Under the pieces are notes generated by a model. The model saw only the letters and a list, made by a program, of their open reading frames with translations, made no database searches and was not told the DNA's origin. Shown here piece by piece: positions 1 to 4,924 of a stretch of 7,968 bases of DNA; the stretch's first letter is position 1; every line of letters begins with the position of its first letter. The position numbers were made by a program, and so were the translations under genes. This DNA is from an uncultured Clostridium sp. GTDB lineage: Bacteria; Bacillota; Clostridia; Lachnospirales; Lachnospiraceae. The stretch covers positions 1 through 7,968 of the forward strand of contig CALELW010000028.1 in the NCBI GenBank assembly GCA_937902905.1, given 5' to 3'.

Positions 1-3
1 AAA

Positions 4-30
4 AGAGCAGGTGGCTACCTACTCTTTTTT
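4..30 (-). terminator. Leader hairpin (attenuator-like) of a gene beyond the left edge
   Basis: On the minus strand this folds as a 9-bp stem (4-12 with 17-25) with a 4-base loop, and the U-tract runs off the window edge. The one imperfect pair (positions 8 and 21) is G-U in minus-strand RNA but C-A on the plus strand, which favours a minus-strand role. It lies downstream of the promoter at 62-90, so it is inside the leader of the next, unseen gene. It is also the only terminator seen after the operon ending at 132. The same arrangement occurs at four other places in the window. Confidence 0.7.
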
Positions 31-61
31 GTTTGTTTATTATTTTTTAGTTTATGGGTAC

Positions 62-90
62 ATTATACTGCAAATGCATCCTTATTACAA
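62..90 (-). promoter_or_regulatory. Promoter of leader cassette A (gene off the left edge)
   Basis: A perfect TATAAT -10 (67 to 62) and a TTGTAA -35 (90 to 85) are separated by 17 bases. The shared AAACTAAAAA element (53 to 44) begins 8 bases after the -10, exactly as in the other cassettes. The gene it drives lies beyond position 1. Confidence 0.7.
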
Positions 91-112
91 GAAAATTTCG
101 CTTCACTCCTTC

Positions 113-126
113 CTAAGAATTCTTAG
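113..126. repeat. 14-bp perfect palindrome
   Basis: CTAAGAATTCTTAG reads the same on both strands. It lies just after the stop codon of the gene at 132-329 and upstream of promoter A. It has no loop or U-tract, so it is not a terminator. A dimeric protein-binding site for the cassette A promoter is possible, but only one copy is seen. Confidence 0.3.
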
Positions 127-131
127 TTTCA

Positions 132-329
132 TTATGAGAAACATAATTGTGGTTTGCCTGTAAGAATGCCATAGTTTTTTACTTTGCTTTCGCTCCAAAT
201 CAAATTTGGTGTGTGTTCATCTGTCATAATAATCACACATTCACCCATTATATTTCTCTTTACTACAAATTCATCGCCTTTTTTGAATCCATATTTAGGG
301 GAATTTCTTACAATTTTCACTGTTTCCAT
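132..329 (-). CDS. Small protein of unknown function, third gene of operon
   Basis: This 65-residue protein is not recognised. An AAAGGA ribosome site sits about 7 bases before the ATG. The central segment is rich in alternating beta-prone residues (KKGDEFVVKRN, then ECVIIMTDE), and the KKGDEF turn resembles the first strand of small SH3-like barrels; that fold is a guess from pattern only. No signal peptide or membrane segment is seen. It follows the gene at 385-573 by 55 bases with no promoter or terminator between them, so it is probably the last gene of the operon that begins at 1048. Transcription would end at the hairpin at 4-30. Confidence 0.65.
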   Translation of the reverse strand: METVKIVRNSPKYGFKKGDEFVVKRNIMGECVIIMTDEHTPNLIWSESKVKNYGILTGKPQLCFS

Positions 330-384
330 GTTATCATCCTTTCCGTTGAATAATACTCATTTATCGCCTTTAACAATCATTGCA

Positions 385-573
385 TCAAGTTCTCGCTCGT
401 AGCCGAACATTTTTTTTGTATGCACCGTGTGTTAACGGAATTTTAATCCATATCAATCCAGTGCATTCGTCAATTCGACAAATTTCTATTTCTCTTTTGA
501 CGATTTTGGATAAATGATAACCTTCCCGCATGGCTACAGTTACTTTCTGACCAACTTTATATTTACTATTCAT
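385..573 (-). CDS. Small basic protein of unknown function, second gene of operon
   Basis: This 62-residue protein is not recognised. Its ATG overlaps the end of the preceding gene by 8 bases (566-573), and a strong GGAGG site lies 9 bases upstream inside that gene, so translation is probably coupled. The N-terminus (YKVGQKVTV) and following strands resemble a small SH3/KOW-like barrel, a pattern loosely shared with its neighbour at 132-329. The C-terminus is basic (KKNVRLRART), so nucleic-acid binding is conceivable but unproven. It contains two cysteines in ICRIDEC, too few to suggest a metal site on their own. Confidence 0.7.
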   Translation of the reverse strand: MNSKYKVGQKVTVAMREGYHLSKIVKREIEICRIDECTGLIWIKIPLTHGAYKKNVRLRART

Positions 574-1048
574 TAATTACTTCCTCCGTTTGTTTTTCTT
601 GAATTATCCGCCTTATTTCATATCCTTCTTGGTCGGTCATTGCATCTGTTCCTCTCCACTTATGCAGAGATTCTAAACCAGCCTCGATGATATTATTTTT
701 TTCCTCATCATTCAAAAGTTGAACCACTTCTAACTCAGCTTCACTGTTAACTGTAATTACAGAAATAAACAGCTTATTAAAGTTGTCAGTTCCTGCATCA
801 AAATGCACATAGGCTATGATATGCTCATAATTATCAGAATCAGGATTATTAATATCTTTCCATTCCTCTTCTGTAAAATCAGATTGATTTCCGCATCTGT
901 CAAGATTGTCTTCCAATTTTTTTATTCCTTTTGGATTAATTTCAATTTCCGCATAATCAACGATTGCCCCATCTAATGCTTCTCTGTAAAAATTTTTTGA
1001 CGGATAAAAATTTTCTTTTAATCTGTCCTTTGTTACTTCTGTTTTCAT
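566..1048 (-). CDS. Acidic protein of unknown function, first gene of leader-cassette operon B
   Basis: This 160-residue protein is not recognised. It is strongly acidic (by hand count about 37 Asp/Glu against about 18 Lys/Arg), with no signal peptide or membrane segment. Strand-like stretches in the middle (YEHIIAYVHFDAG, then LFISVITVN) are flanked by helical, charged ends, suggesting a compact alpha/beta domain. I start it at the ATG at 1048 because GCGAGG sits 5 bases upstream. The in-frame TTG at 1081 lies beside the leader hairpin U-tract with no ribosome site. The homologous leader of 5242-6048 aligns exactly to the same start (AUG AAA). It is first in an operon with 385-573 and 132-329, driven by the promoter at 1146-1174. 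Confidence 0.8.
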   Translation of the reverse strand: MKTEVTKDRLKENFYPSKNFYREALDGAIVDYAEIEINPKGIKKLEDNLDRCGNQSDFTEEEWKDINNPDSDNYEHIIAYVHFDAGTDNFNKLFISVITVNSEAELEVVQLLNDEEKNNIIEAGLESLHKWRGTDAMTDQEGYEIRRIIQEKQTEEVINE

Positions 1049-1064
1049 TTTTTCCTCGCTTTCT

Positions 1065-1076
1065 CCCAATTCTGGG
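1065..1076 (-). ncRNA. Mini-hairpin in leader B, before the ribosome site
   Basis: CCCA-GAAU-UGGG in minus-strand RNA forms a 4-bp stem with a 4-base loop, ending 16 bases before the start codon at 1048. The other three complete leaders have a 4-bp stem at the matching place with different pairs, which suggests the fold is conserved. Confidence 0.5.
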
Positions 1077-1079
1077 TAC

Positions 1080-1116
1080 AAAAAAAGACAGATGCTTTTT
1101 CACATCTGTCTTCTTT
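1080..1116 (-). terminator. Leader hairpin (attenuator-like) of cassette B
   Basis: A perfect 10-bp stem (1085-1094 with 1103-1112) with an 8-base loop is followed by a run of seven U (1086 to 1080) on the minus strand. It lies between the promoter at 1146-1174 and the start codon at 1048. It would therefore attenuate that operon and would also stop readthrough from rep, which has no other terminator. The A-run on the far side could let it work on the plus strand too. Confidence 0.75.
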
Positions 1117-1145
1117 GTTGGTTTATTATTTTTGTTTACTGTTTC

Positions 1146-1174
1146 ATTATAACATGTTTGCGGGCTTTTGTATA
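1146..1174 (-). promoter_or_regulatory. Promoter of leader cassette B
   Basis: TATAAT (1151 to 1146) and TATACA (1174 to 1169) are separated by 17 bases. The same TATACA -35 is used by cassette E. The A-rich leader element begins 8 bases after the -10, though this copy lacks the C-T step (AAACAAAAA). It lies in the short gap after the rep stop codon at 1187. Confidence 0.7.
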
Positions 1175-1186
1175 GGTTATTCGAAA

Positions 1187-2488
1187 TTATAATTTCCGTT
1201 TGGTTTTCCAGTTTGTATAAAGGTCTATTCTTTCATTGGTATCATAAACAACATCCAAGGTATTTTCCTTTATCCCCTTACTGTTCAAATATGCAATAAA
1301 CTCAAGATAATCTTCTTTATTTTTTATTTTATTCCATATTCTTTCCGCAATATCGGCTTCATTATTTTCAATCTCTGTTTTTAAATTATTAACAGTATCA
1401 GCCTTTTCACTGCTTCCTTGAATAACTTCCGTTGGTTGTTCATACTTACCCTTTATACAAGAAATTATCCACCCCACGTAATTTTTAATGTAGTCCTGCT
1501 TATCTGCAAGCTTAATTGCATTTTCAACTTTTTCTTCGTTTTCCTCTGCAACTCTCATGAATTCTATAATATCGTCTCTGGTTAATTTATTGTGACCAAT
1601 ATATGAATATATTCCCTCATTATCGGAATCTGACACTGCCTGTTCCTCATTCATGGTATGAATAAGGTCTACCATTCTTTCCATTTCTGGCTTTGCCTTT
1701 GAAGGCTCATTTTTGGCTATATAAAATCGAATTCTTCTTACTTTTGCACCACTGCCATATTTCAATGGTTCATATTCAAATACAATGTCGCTTTTCTCTG
1801 CCAGTTCTTTTTGTGCGACATCTAATACTTGTCGTCTAAATTCGTACCATACTTCAAAGCTTTTATCTTTAACGACATTATAATAGATGTCGTCCCATGA
1901 TTTTCCGTCAGCAATCGCCCTTCTAACGCCTTCCTCGTCTGTATTGGCAAGTCCAATCGTACATTTAAGTTCGCTTAGACCATATTCTTTTATAACGACA
2001 CCATTGTTAATTGCCGGGTCGCTTCGATAGATTTCTTTTTTTAATAATTCATACAATCTGTAAGAATGTGCCTTTTCAATTTTCATCAACGTTGCTACTT
2101 CATAAGTAGTAAAATTATTTTTTAATTGATGCACAAACGGTGTCATATTCTTGTTAAATGTAATCACAAACTGCTTGTCTATGTAGTCAGCATTATTTAC
2201 CATAGTAAATATTGAGAAATTTCCCTTGTTATCTTCAATGACAATCTGATGCCCTGTCATAAGCTTTGCAGTACGTTTTAGAGATTTATAAATATTTGTA
2301 TCTGTCTTTTTCCCAAGTAATTGTCTGATTTCGCCCGGATATAACTTTGCAACAGGACAACCATCCTTAATCTCTATCCTTGTTAACGCAATTGCCATGA
2401 TTTTATTCTCTAAAATTGATGTTTTATATTTACCGCTTATAAGAGTATTCGACTTTCTTATAGTTAACTCTTCATTCTGTATTTCCAT
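1187..2488 (-). CDS. rep: Rep_3-family plasmid replication initiator
   Basis: The 433-residue initiator binds the origin iterons and opens the origin. Two winged-helix halves typical of Rep_3 are visible (numbered from the ATG at 2500): about 17-160, with FVITFNKNMTPFVHQL, NFTTYEVATLMKI and the hallmark AHSYRLYELLKKEIYR, and about 170-262, with YGLSELK, a helix around FRRQVLDVAQKELAEKSDI and a basic strand KVRRIRFYI. A C-terminal extension of about 170 residues includes IKNYVGWIISCIKGKYEQP, a pattern I associate with Firmicute plasmid initiators. I start at 2488 because GGAG sits 6 bases upstream. The ATG at 2500 (four residues longer) has no ribosome site and abuts an iteron. The promoter lies among iterons, so autorepression by Rep is likely. 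It lacks the leader hairpin module. Confidence 0.93.
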   Translation of the reverse strand: MEIQNEELTIRKSNTLISGKYKTSILENKIMAIALTRIEIKDGCPVAKLYPGEIRQLLGKKTDTNIYKSLKRTAKLMTGHQIVIEDNKGNFSIFTMVNNADYIDKQFVITFNKNMTPFVHQLKNNFTTYEVATLMKIEKAHSYRLYELLKKEIYRSDPAINNGVVIKEYGLSELKCTIGLANTDEEGVRRAIADGKSWDDIYYNVVKDKSFEVWYEFRRQVLDVAQKELAEKSDIVFEYEPLKYGSGAKVRRIRFYIAKNEPSKAKPEMERMVDLIHTMNEEQAVSDSDNEGIYSYIGHNKLTRDDIIEFMRVAEENEEKVENAIKLADKQDYIKNYVGWIISCIKGKYEQPTEVIQGSSEKADTVNNLKTEIENNEADIAERIWNKIKNKEDYLEFIAYLNSKGIKENTLDVVYDTNERIDLYTNWKTKRKL

Positions 2489-2500
2489 AATTATCTCCAT

Positions 2501-2678
2501 AAGTAATTTTAAACGTATTTGACAAATTATATTTTAAGTATTTTCAAACGTTAATGCAAGTATTTTTAAACGCTATCATTATTTTTTGTTGCATTTTCCC
2601 AAAACAATAGGCATTTGCAAGTAAAACAAAACGTATCTCATCATAATAATTGCCAAGTCTTAAGTAAAAACAAACGTA
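2501..2678 (+). repeat. Iteron block 1 (five direct copies)
   Basis: Copies at 2501-2517, 2536-2552, 2558-2574, 2619-2635 and 2662-2678 share AAGTA then AACGT near the end of 17 bases. Start-to-start spacings are 35, 22, 61 and 43. The first three overlap the rep promoter region. Confidence 0.85.
2526..2554 (-). promoter_or_regulatory. rep promoter embedded in iterons
   Basis: A perfect TATAAT (2531 to 2526) and TTAACG (2554 to 2549) are separated by 17 bases. The iteron at 2536-2552 occupies the spacer and -35, and the iteron at 2501-2517 covers the expected first transcribed bases. Rep bound to these iterons should block its own promoter, the usual copy-control arrangement for iteron plasmids (inference). 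Confidence 0.65.
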
Positions 2679-2691
2679 GTAAATGACGATA

Positions 2692-2944
2692 TACGTTTAT
2701 TTTTACTTGTTTCAGAGGCTATAGCGGTACATCTTACTTACATATTCCTATGCTACGTTTGAATTTACTTATTTCCCCACTGCGTTAGATTTTACTCATT
2801 ATATTTTAACTACGTTGAAATTTACTTGGTTGTACAAGAATTTGCCTATACTTCTGTTGTTTTGATGATTCTGCTACGTTGAAATCTACTTGTTACAACG
2901 TTTGAATTTACTTGTTTATGTGTTAGGTACGTTTAAAATTACTT
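2692..2944 (-). repeat. Iteron block 2 (seven copies, opposite orientation)
   Basis: Copies read on the minus strand lie at 2692-2708, 2754-2770, 2781-2797 (degenerate), 2811-2827, 2875-2891, 2897-2913 and 2928-2944. The last is identical over all 17 bases to the first copy of block 1. A weak additional match (about 10 of 17) at 2723-2739 would give two 31-base steps between 2692 and 2754. The first copy faces the last copy of block 1 across 13 bases, making a near-perfect inverted repeat at 2662-2708. Confidence 0.82.
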
Positions 2945-2949
2945 ATTCC

Positions 2950-3137
2950 AAGTATTTTTTACCGCATTTGTTTACATGCATAGCGTAAACACAACCGTAT
3001 TCTACTATATCTGGCTATATTAATAGATGCATAAGTATTTCATAACGTACCCAGTTGTTTATTCAACCTTACCGGAAAGTATAATATAACGTCTTTATAA
3101 GTCATTTTAACCGTTCTGCTTAGTAATATTAACCGTC
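2950..3137 (+). repeat. Iteron block 3 (five direct copies, diverged)
   Basis: Copies lie at 2950-2966, 3033-3049, 3077-3093, 3099-3115 and 3121-3137. The last three repeat at exactly 22 bases, about two helical turns, so all face one side of the DNA. They drift from the consensus in the middle and at the AACGT end (AACCGT in two), but keep the AGT start. A weaker relative is at 2983-2999. Confidence 0.7.
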
Positions 3138-3177
3138 AAAAAACCGTACAAGCCTTATTATTCAAGGATTTAAGACG

Positions 3178-3245
3178 CTACTAATAAATATAATAAATAA
3201 ATGTTGTTGTATTTGTTCTCTTAAATATATTTATCTATAAAAAAA
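3178..3245. other. AT-rich tract, possible DNA unwinding element
   Basis: Only about 8 of the 60 bases at 3181-3240 are G or C, with TAATAAATA-type runs, next to the 22-base iteron series. Iteron origins usually melt in such a tract; the role here is inferred from composition and place only. Confidence 0.45.
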
Positions 3246-3283
3246 GAACGCCAATACCCAATTGTACTGGCGTTCTTTTTTTT
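3238..3283 (-). terminator. Terminator of the 4196-3283 operon
   Basis: A 12-bp stem (3246-3257 with 3264-3275) is followed by seven U on the minus strand. One pair (3254 with 3267) is G-U in minus-strand RNA and A-C on plus. It starts right at the stop codon of the gene at 3283-3645. The T-run on the other side means it could also stop plus-strand transcripts. Confidence 0.88.
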
Positions 3284-3645
3284 TATGCAGATTTTTCAAC
3301 AAATCCATCCGTTGTCGGAATTAGCTTTTCAGCTTCTCTGTAAGCATCATTCCTTGTCATTCCATTTTTCATACATTCTTGAATGTATAATTCTCTGGAA
3401 CGATAAAATGAATTTGTGTTTAAAATCTGTTTTGCAACCTGTGCGTCATTCTTCATTGAATCGAAGAACAAGTTGCAAAAACTTTTTTTGTTTTTATCTT
3501 GGAGATGCGATAGTGTTTCTCCATGAGCTTCTAGTTCATTAAGAAGCGCAATCATCTCCTTTTCGGACTGCAAATTCAATCCGTATTTATCATAATTCTT
3601 TATGATGTAAGCATAAAGATGATTATGACTTGGAAGTTTATTCAT
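3283..3645 (-). CDS. Protein of unknown function, third gene of operon C
   Basis: This 120-residue protein is not recognised. It looks mostly helical and soluble, with charged helices (YIIKNYDKYGLNLQSEKEM, then REAEKLIP near the end) and no membrane segment. A strong AGGAGG overlaps the stop codon of the upstream gene and lies 8 bases before the ATG at 3645. The in-frame GTG at 3654 is part of that ribosome site and is not a credible start. The C-terminal stretch from about 90 to 110 (LYIQECMKNGMTRNDAYREA) resembles a short helix-turn-helix-like pair, too weak to assign. It is the last gene before the strong terminator at 3238-3283. Confidence 0.78.
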   Translation of the reverse strand: MNKLPSHNHLYAYIIKNYDKYGLNLQSEKEMIALLNELEAHGETLSHLQDKNKKSFCNLFFDSMKNDAQVAKQILNTNSFYRSRELYIQECMKNGMTRNDAYREAEKLIPTTDGFVEKSA

Positions 3646-3657
3646 AACTGCCACCTC

Positions 3658-3831
3658 CTAGCACCAGATGTTAGTATCAACTAATACTACATCTTCGATT
3701 TCATAGTCTGCCTCGGCACTGTCCATTTTCTGGCAGAATTTACTTCTTGCCCTTTCTTTGTTAACGGCAAGGACTTTTTGTAATTTTTCCTCTCCGTTCT
3801 GCATGAAGTGCACAATGTATAATTTCATCAT
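3658..3831 (-). CDS. Small protein of unknown function, second gene of operon C
   Basis: This 57-residue protein is not recognised. I start it at the ATG at 3831, which overlaps the upstream stop codon as ATGA and has GAGGTGG 6 bases before it. A longer reading from 3867 would add 12 residues inside the previous gene without a ribosome site. The sequence begins MMKLYIVHF, then a charged helix (KERARSKFCQKMDSAEADY) and a final beta-like segment IEDVVLVDTNIW. The opening strand, helix and strand suggest a tiny alpha/beta domain. It is tightly coupled to both neighbours in the operon. Confidence 0.72.
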   Translation of the reverse strand: MMKLYIVHFMQNGEEKLQKVLAVNKERARSKFCQKMDSAEADYEIEDVVLVDTNIWC

Positions 3832-4196
3832 ATTGTACCACCTCTTTTCAAAATTGCTTTCCCACATGATTCAAACTGCGATGCAGATTTTATCATGCGT
3901 TCTCTGGCATAACATCCCACACTGTTTATGCCATTAAGTTTGTTATAGAGCATTATCAACCTTTCATTGATACGCTCTAGCTCAAAGTATTCATCAGCTA
4001 ATCCCCGCCTATAAAGCGGTTCGTTGCTGTGTGCTTTGATTGATTCTTTCAAAACCCTCTTGCGGTTTTCAAGTGAATCAATTTTCTCTTTTTCTTTATC
4101 AGAAAGAGTAACTGTTTCTTCCGCCATTCTCTTGTAAAACTTTGCGTTTTCCAGAGAAATCTCCATCTGTTCTCTTAATTCTTTCATTTTTGCCAT
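3828..4196 (-). CDS. Coiled-coil-like protein of unknown function, first gene of operon C
   Basis: This 122-residue protein is not recognised. Residues 1-85 or so are almost entirely charged helix (MAEETVTLSDKEKEKIDSLE, then ELERINERLIMLYNKL), suggesting a coiled coil or helical hairpin. The C-terminal 30 residues hold two cysteines and basic residues (CYARERMIKSASQFESCGKA). GTGAGGA sits about 6 bases before the ATG at 4196; an ATG three codons later is the only alternative. It is driven by the promoter at 4295-4323 and begins after a structured leader. It is the first gene of an operon that runs through 3658-3831 to 3283-3645. Confidence 0.8.
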   Translation of the reverse strand: MAKMKELREQMEISLENAKFYKRMAEETVTLSDKEKEKIDSLENRKRVLKESIKAHSNEPLYRRGLADEYFELERINERLIMLYNKLNGINSVGCYARERMIKSASQFESCGKAILKRGGTI

Positions 4197-4214
4197 GTTT
4201 CGTCCTCACTTTCC

Positions 4215-4228
4215 GCCCATTTTCGGGC
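4215..4228 (-). ncRNA. Mini-hairpin in leader C, before the ribosome site
   Basis: GCCC and GGGC pair around a 6-base loop in minus-strand RNA, 18 bases before the start codon at 4196. The pairs differ from leaders B, D and E but the 4-bp stem is kept. Confidence 0.5.
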
Positions 4229-4231
4229 AAA

Positions 4232-4266
4232 CAAAAAGAGCCATGCTTTTTGCACGACTCTTTTTT
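4232..4266 (-). terminator. Leader hairpin (attenuator-like) of cassette C
   Basis: A 9-bp stem (4238-4246 with 4252-4260) with a 5-base loop is followed by a run of five U. Two pairs (4241 with 4257, 4243 with 4255) are G-U on the minus strand and C-A or A-C on plus. It lies inside the leader of 3828-4196 and differs from cassette D by paired changes that keep the stem. It also sits between radC and the next gene, so it would end radC transcripts. Confidence 0.75.
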
Positions 4267-4272
4267 GGTTGA

Positions 4273-4318
4273 ATAGTTTTTAGTTTATGAATATATTCTA
4301 TCATAAACTAAAAACTAT
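4273..4318. promoter_or_regulatory. Long perfect inverted repeat over promoter C (operator)
   Basis: Arms of 18 bases (4273-4290 and 4301-4318) are perfectly complementary and separated by 10 bases that contain the -10 box. The repeat reaches from the edge of the -35 to beyond the expected start of transcription. Only one arm would be transcribed, so it is more likely a protein-binding site in DNA than an RNA hairpin. Promoter D has a shorter version (9-base arms) with the same core GTTTATGA. Confidence 0.6.
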
Positions 4319-4323
4319 ATCAA
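4295..4323 (-). promoter_or_regulatory. Promoter of leader cassette C
   Basis: TAGAAT (4300 to 4295) and TTGATA (4323 to 4318) are separated by 17 bases. The -35 is formed by the last two sense codons of radC (Leu-Ile), so the promoter overlaps that gene's end. The AAACTAAAAA element (4286 to 4277) follows 8 bases after the -10. Confidence 0.72.
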
Positions 4324-4797
4324 TCCGCTTTCGCGGAATGAAAAAAAATTTGTATGTCTGTTATCATCCATTCCGATGATAATATGGTCAGTAAAGCTTA
4401 AGTCCATGACTTTTGCTAATTCGACCAATTTCTGTGTAACCTCTCTATCTGATTGAGAAGGTTTTAAATCACCACTTGGGTGATTGTGACACAGCAAAAA
4501 ACCTGTAGCACCACAGAGCAACAGTCTTGTTGCCACTGCTTTACTGTCTATTATAGACGCGTTCGAACCCCCATGGCTTATCTCAAATAAGCCTAACGGC
4601 TTACATGCTGTTGATATGGCTATCATCCAGCAGTGTTCTTCTGGTAGCCTATCTGCGTGCATTTCAGCACTCATAAATTTTGTAAGAATATGAGGTGTAT
4701 TAAGTTTATCATATTCCGGGTAAATTTTTGTTTTTTCCTTTACAAGCGTTGGAGTACGGTCATTATTGTACTCCATGTTATAGGTAGTCATTCTCAT
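4315..4797 (-). CDS. radC: RadC-type JAMM/MPN domain protein (short form)
   Basis: This 160-residue protein is a RadC/YeeS-like member of the JAMM (MPN+) metal-dependent family. The motif HNHPSGDLKPSQSD at residues 104-117 gives the zinc ligands His104, His106 and Asp117 plus Ser114, and the EEHCWMIAIS segment (53-62) supplies the expected upstream glutamate. The family's cellular role is not settled; the old DNA-repair claim for RadC is doubtful. Full-length chromosomal RadC (about 225 residues) has an N-terminal helix-hairpin-helix part that is absent here, as in many plasmid and phage copies. An AGGAAG site lies 6 bases before the ATG at 4797; an ATG two codons later is possible. It is monocistronic, carries a leader cassette, and its last codons contain the next promoter. 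Confidence 0.9.
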   Translation of the reverse strand: MRMTTYNMEYNNDRTPTLVKEKTKIYPEYDKLNTPHILTKFMSAEMHADRLPEEHCWMIAISTACKPLGLFEISHGGSNASIIDSKAVATRLLLCGATGFLLCHNHPSGDLKPSQSDREVTQKLVELAKVMDLSFTDHIIIGMDDNRHTNFFSFRESGLI

Positions 4798-4814
4798 AAT
4801 TTTCTTCCTTTCTT

Positions 4815-4826
4815 CCTCTTTTGAGG
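4815..4826 (-). ncRNA. Mini-hairpin in leader D, before the ribosome site
   Basis: CCUC-AAAA-GAGG in minus-strand RNA forms a 4-bp stem ending 17 bases before the radC start codon. Here GAGG is itself ribosome-site-like, so the stem might hide part of it. Confidence 0.5.
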
Positions 4827-4829
4827 CAA

Positions 4830-4866
4830 CAAAAAAAGAGCCACGCTTTTTGCATGACTCTTTTTG
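4830..4866 (-). terminator. Leader hairpin (attenuator-like) of cassette D (radC)
   Basis: A 9-bp stem (4838-4846 with 4852-4860) with a 5-base loop is followed by seven U. Mismatches on plus (4841 with 4857, 4844 with 4854) are G-U on minus. It differs from cassette C by changes at two adjacent pairs, each still able to pair. It lies between the promoter at 4893-4921 and radC. Confidence 0.75.
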
Positions 4867-4879
4867 TTTGATTATTTTT

Positions 4880-4907
4880 AGTTTATGAATTTATTTTATC
4901 ATAAACT
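4880..4907. promoter_or_regulatory. Inverted repeat over promoter D (operator)
   Basis: AGTTTATGA (4880-4888) and TCATAAACT (4899-4907) are perfect inverted arms, 10 bases apart, enclosing the -10 box. Core sequence, spacing and position match the longer repeat over promoter C, suggesting one shared dimeric regulator for radC and the 4196-3283 operon. Confidence 0.55.
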
Positions 4908-4921
4908 TTTTATTATATCAA
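4893..4921 (-). promoter_or_regulatory. Promoter of leader cassette D (radC)
   Basis: TAAAAT (4898 to 4893) and TTGATA (4921 to 4916) are separated by 17 bases. The AAACTAAAAA element (4884 to 4875) follows 8 bases after the -10. It lies immediately after the stop codon of the gene at 4925-5224. Confidence 0.72.
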
Positions 4922-4924
4922 GAA

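Larger units (their letters stand above)
2501..3240. other. Iteron origin of replication (oriV)
   Basis: This gene-free region of about 740 bases upstream of rep holds at least 17 copies of a 17-bp iteron in three blocks, followed by an AT-rich tract. Known Rep_3 plasmids replicate from iteron arrays next to rep, so this is the expected origin. I see no convincing DnaA box (TTATNCACA) on either strand; the best is TTATTCAAC at 3059-3067. I also see no plausible gene with a ribosome site here. Confidence 0.88.

Noticed and set aside
50..106. 19-codon GTG-started leader peptide over promoter A
   Set aside because: It would need transcription from upstream and overlaps the -35 and -10 boxes; the ribosome site spacing is poor and no similar peptide exists in the other cassettes.
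2519..2547. TTGACA on the plus strand as a promoter into the origin
   Set aside because: No -10 box lies at 16-18 bases, and there is no gene or clear RNA downstream on that strand.
3059..3067. DnaA box TTATTCAAC
   Set aside because: Only 7 of 9 positions match TTATNCACA, with the key ACA end broken. TTATCCACC inside rep (near 1467) is better but lies in coding sequence far from the origin.
2501..3137. CRISPR array
   Set aside because: The repeats are 17 bases, occur in both orientations, have variable spacing, and lie beside a Rep_3 gene with no cas genes. They are iterons.
3285..3542. Plus-strand 85-codon frame
   Set aside because: It is antisense to the 3283-3645 gene, has no ribosome site, and starts within the terminator region.
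3829..3848. T-box-like AGGTGGTAC on the minus strand
   Set aside because: It lies inside a gene, has no specifier stem or terminator, and is explained as the ribosome site of the next gene.
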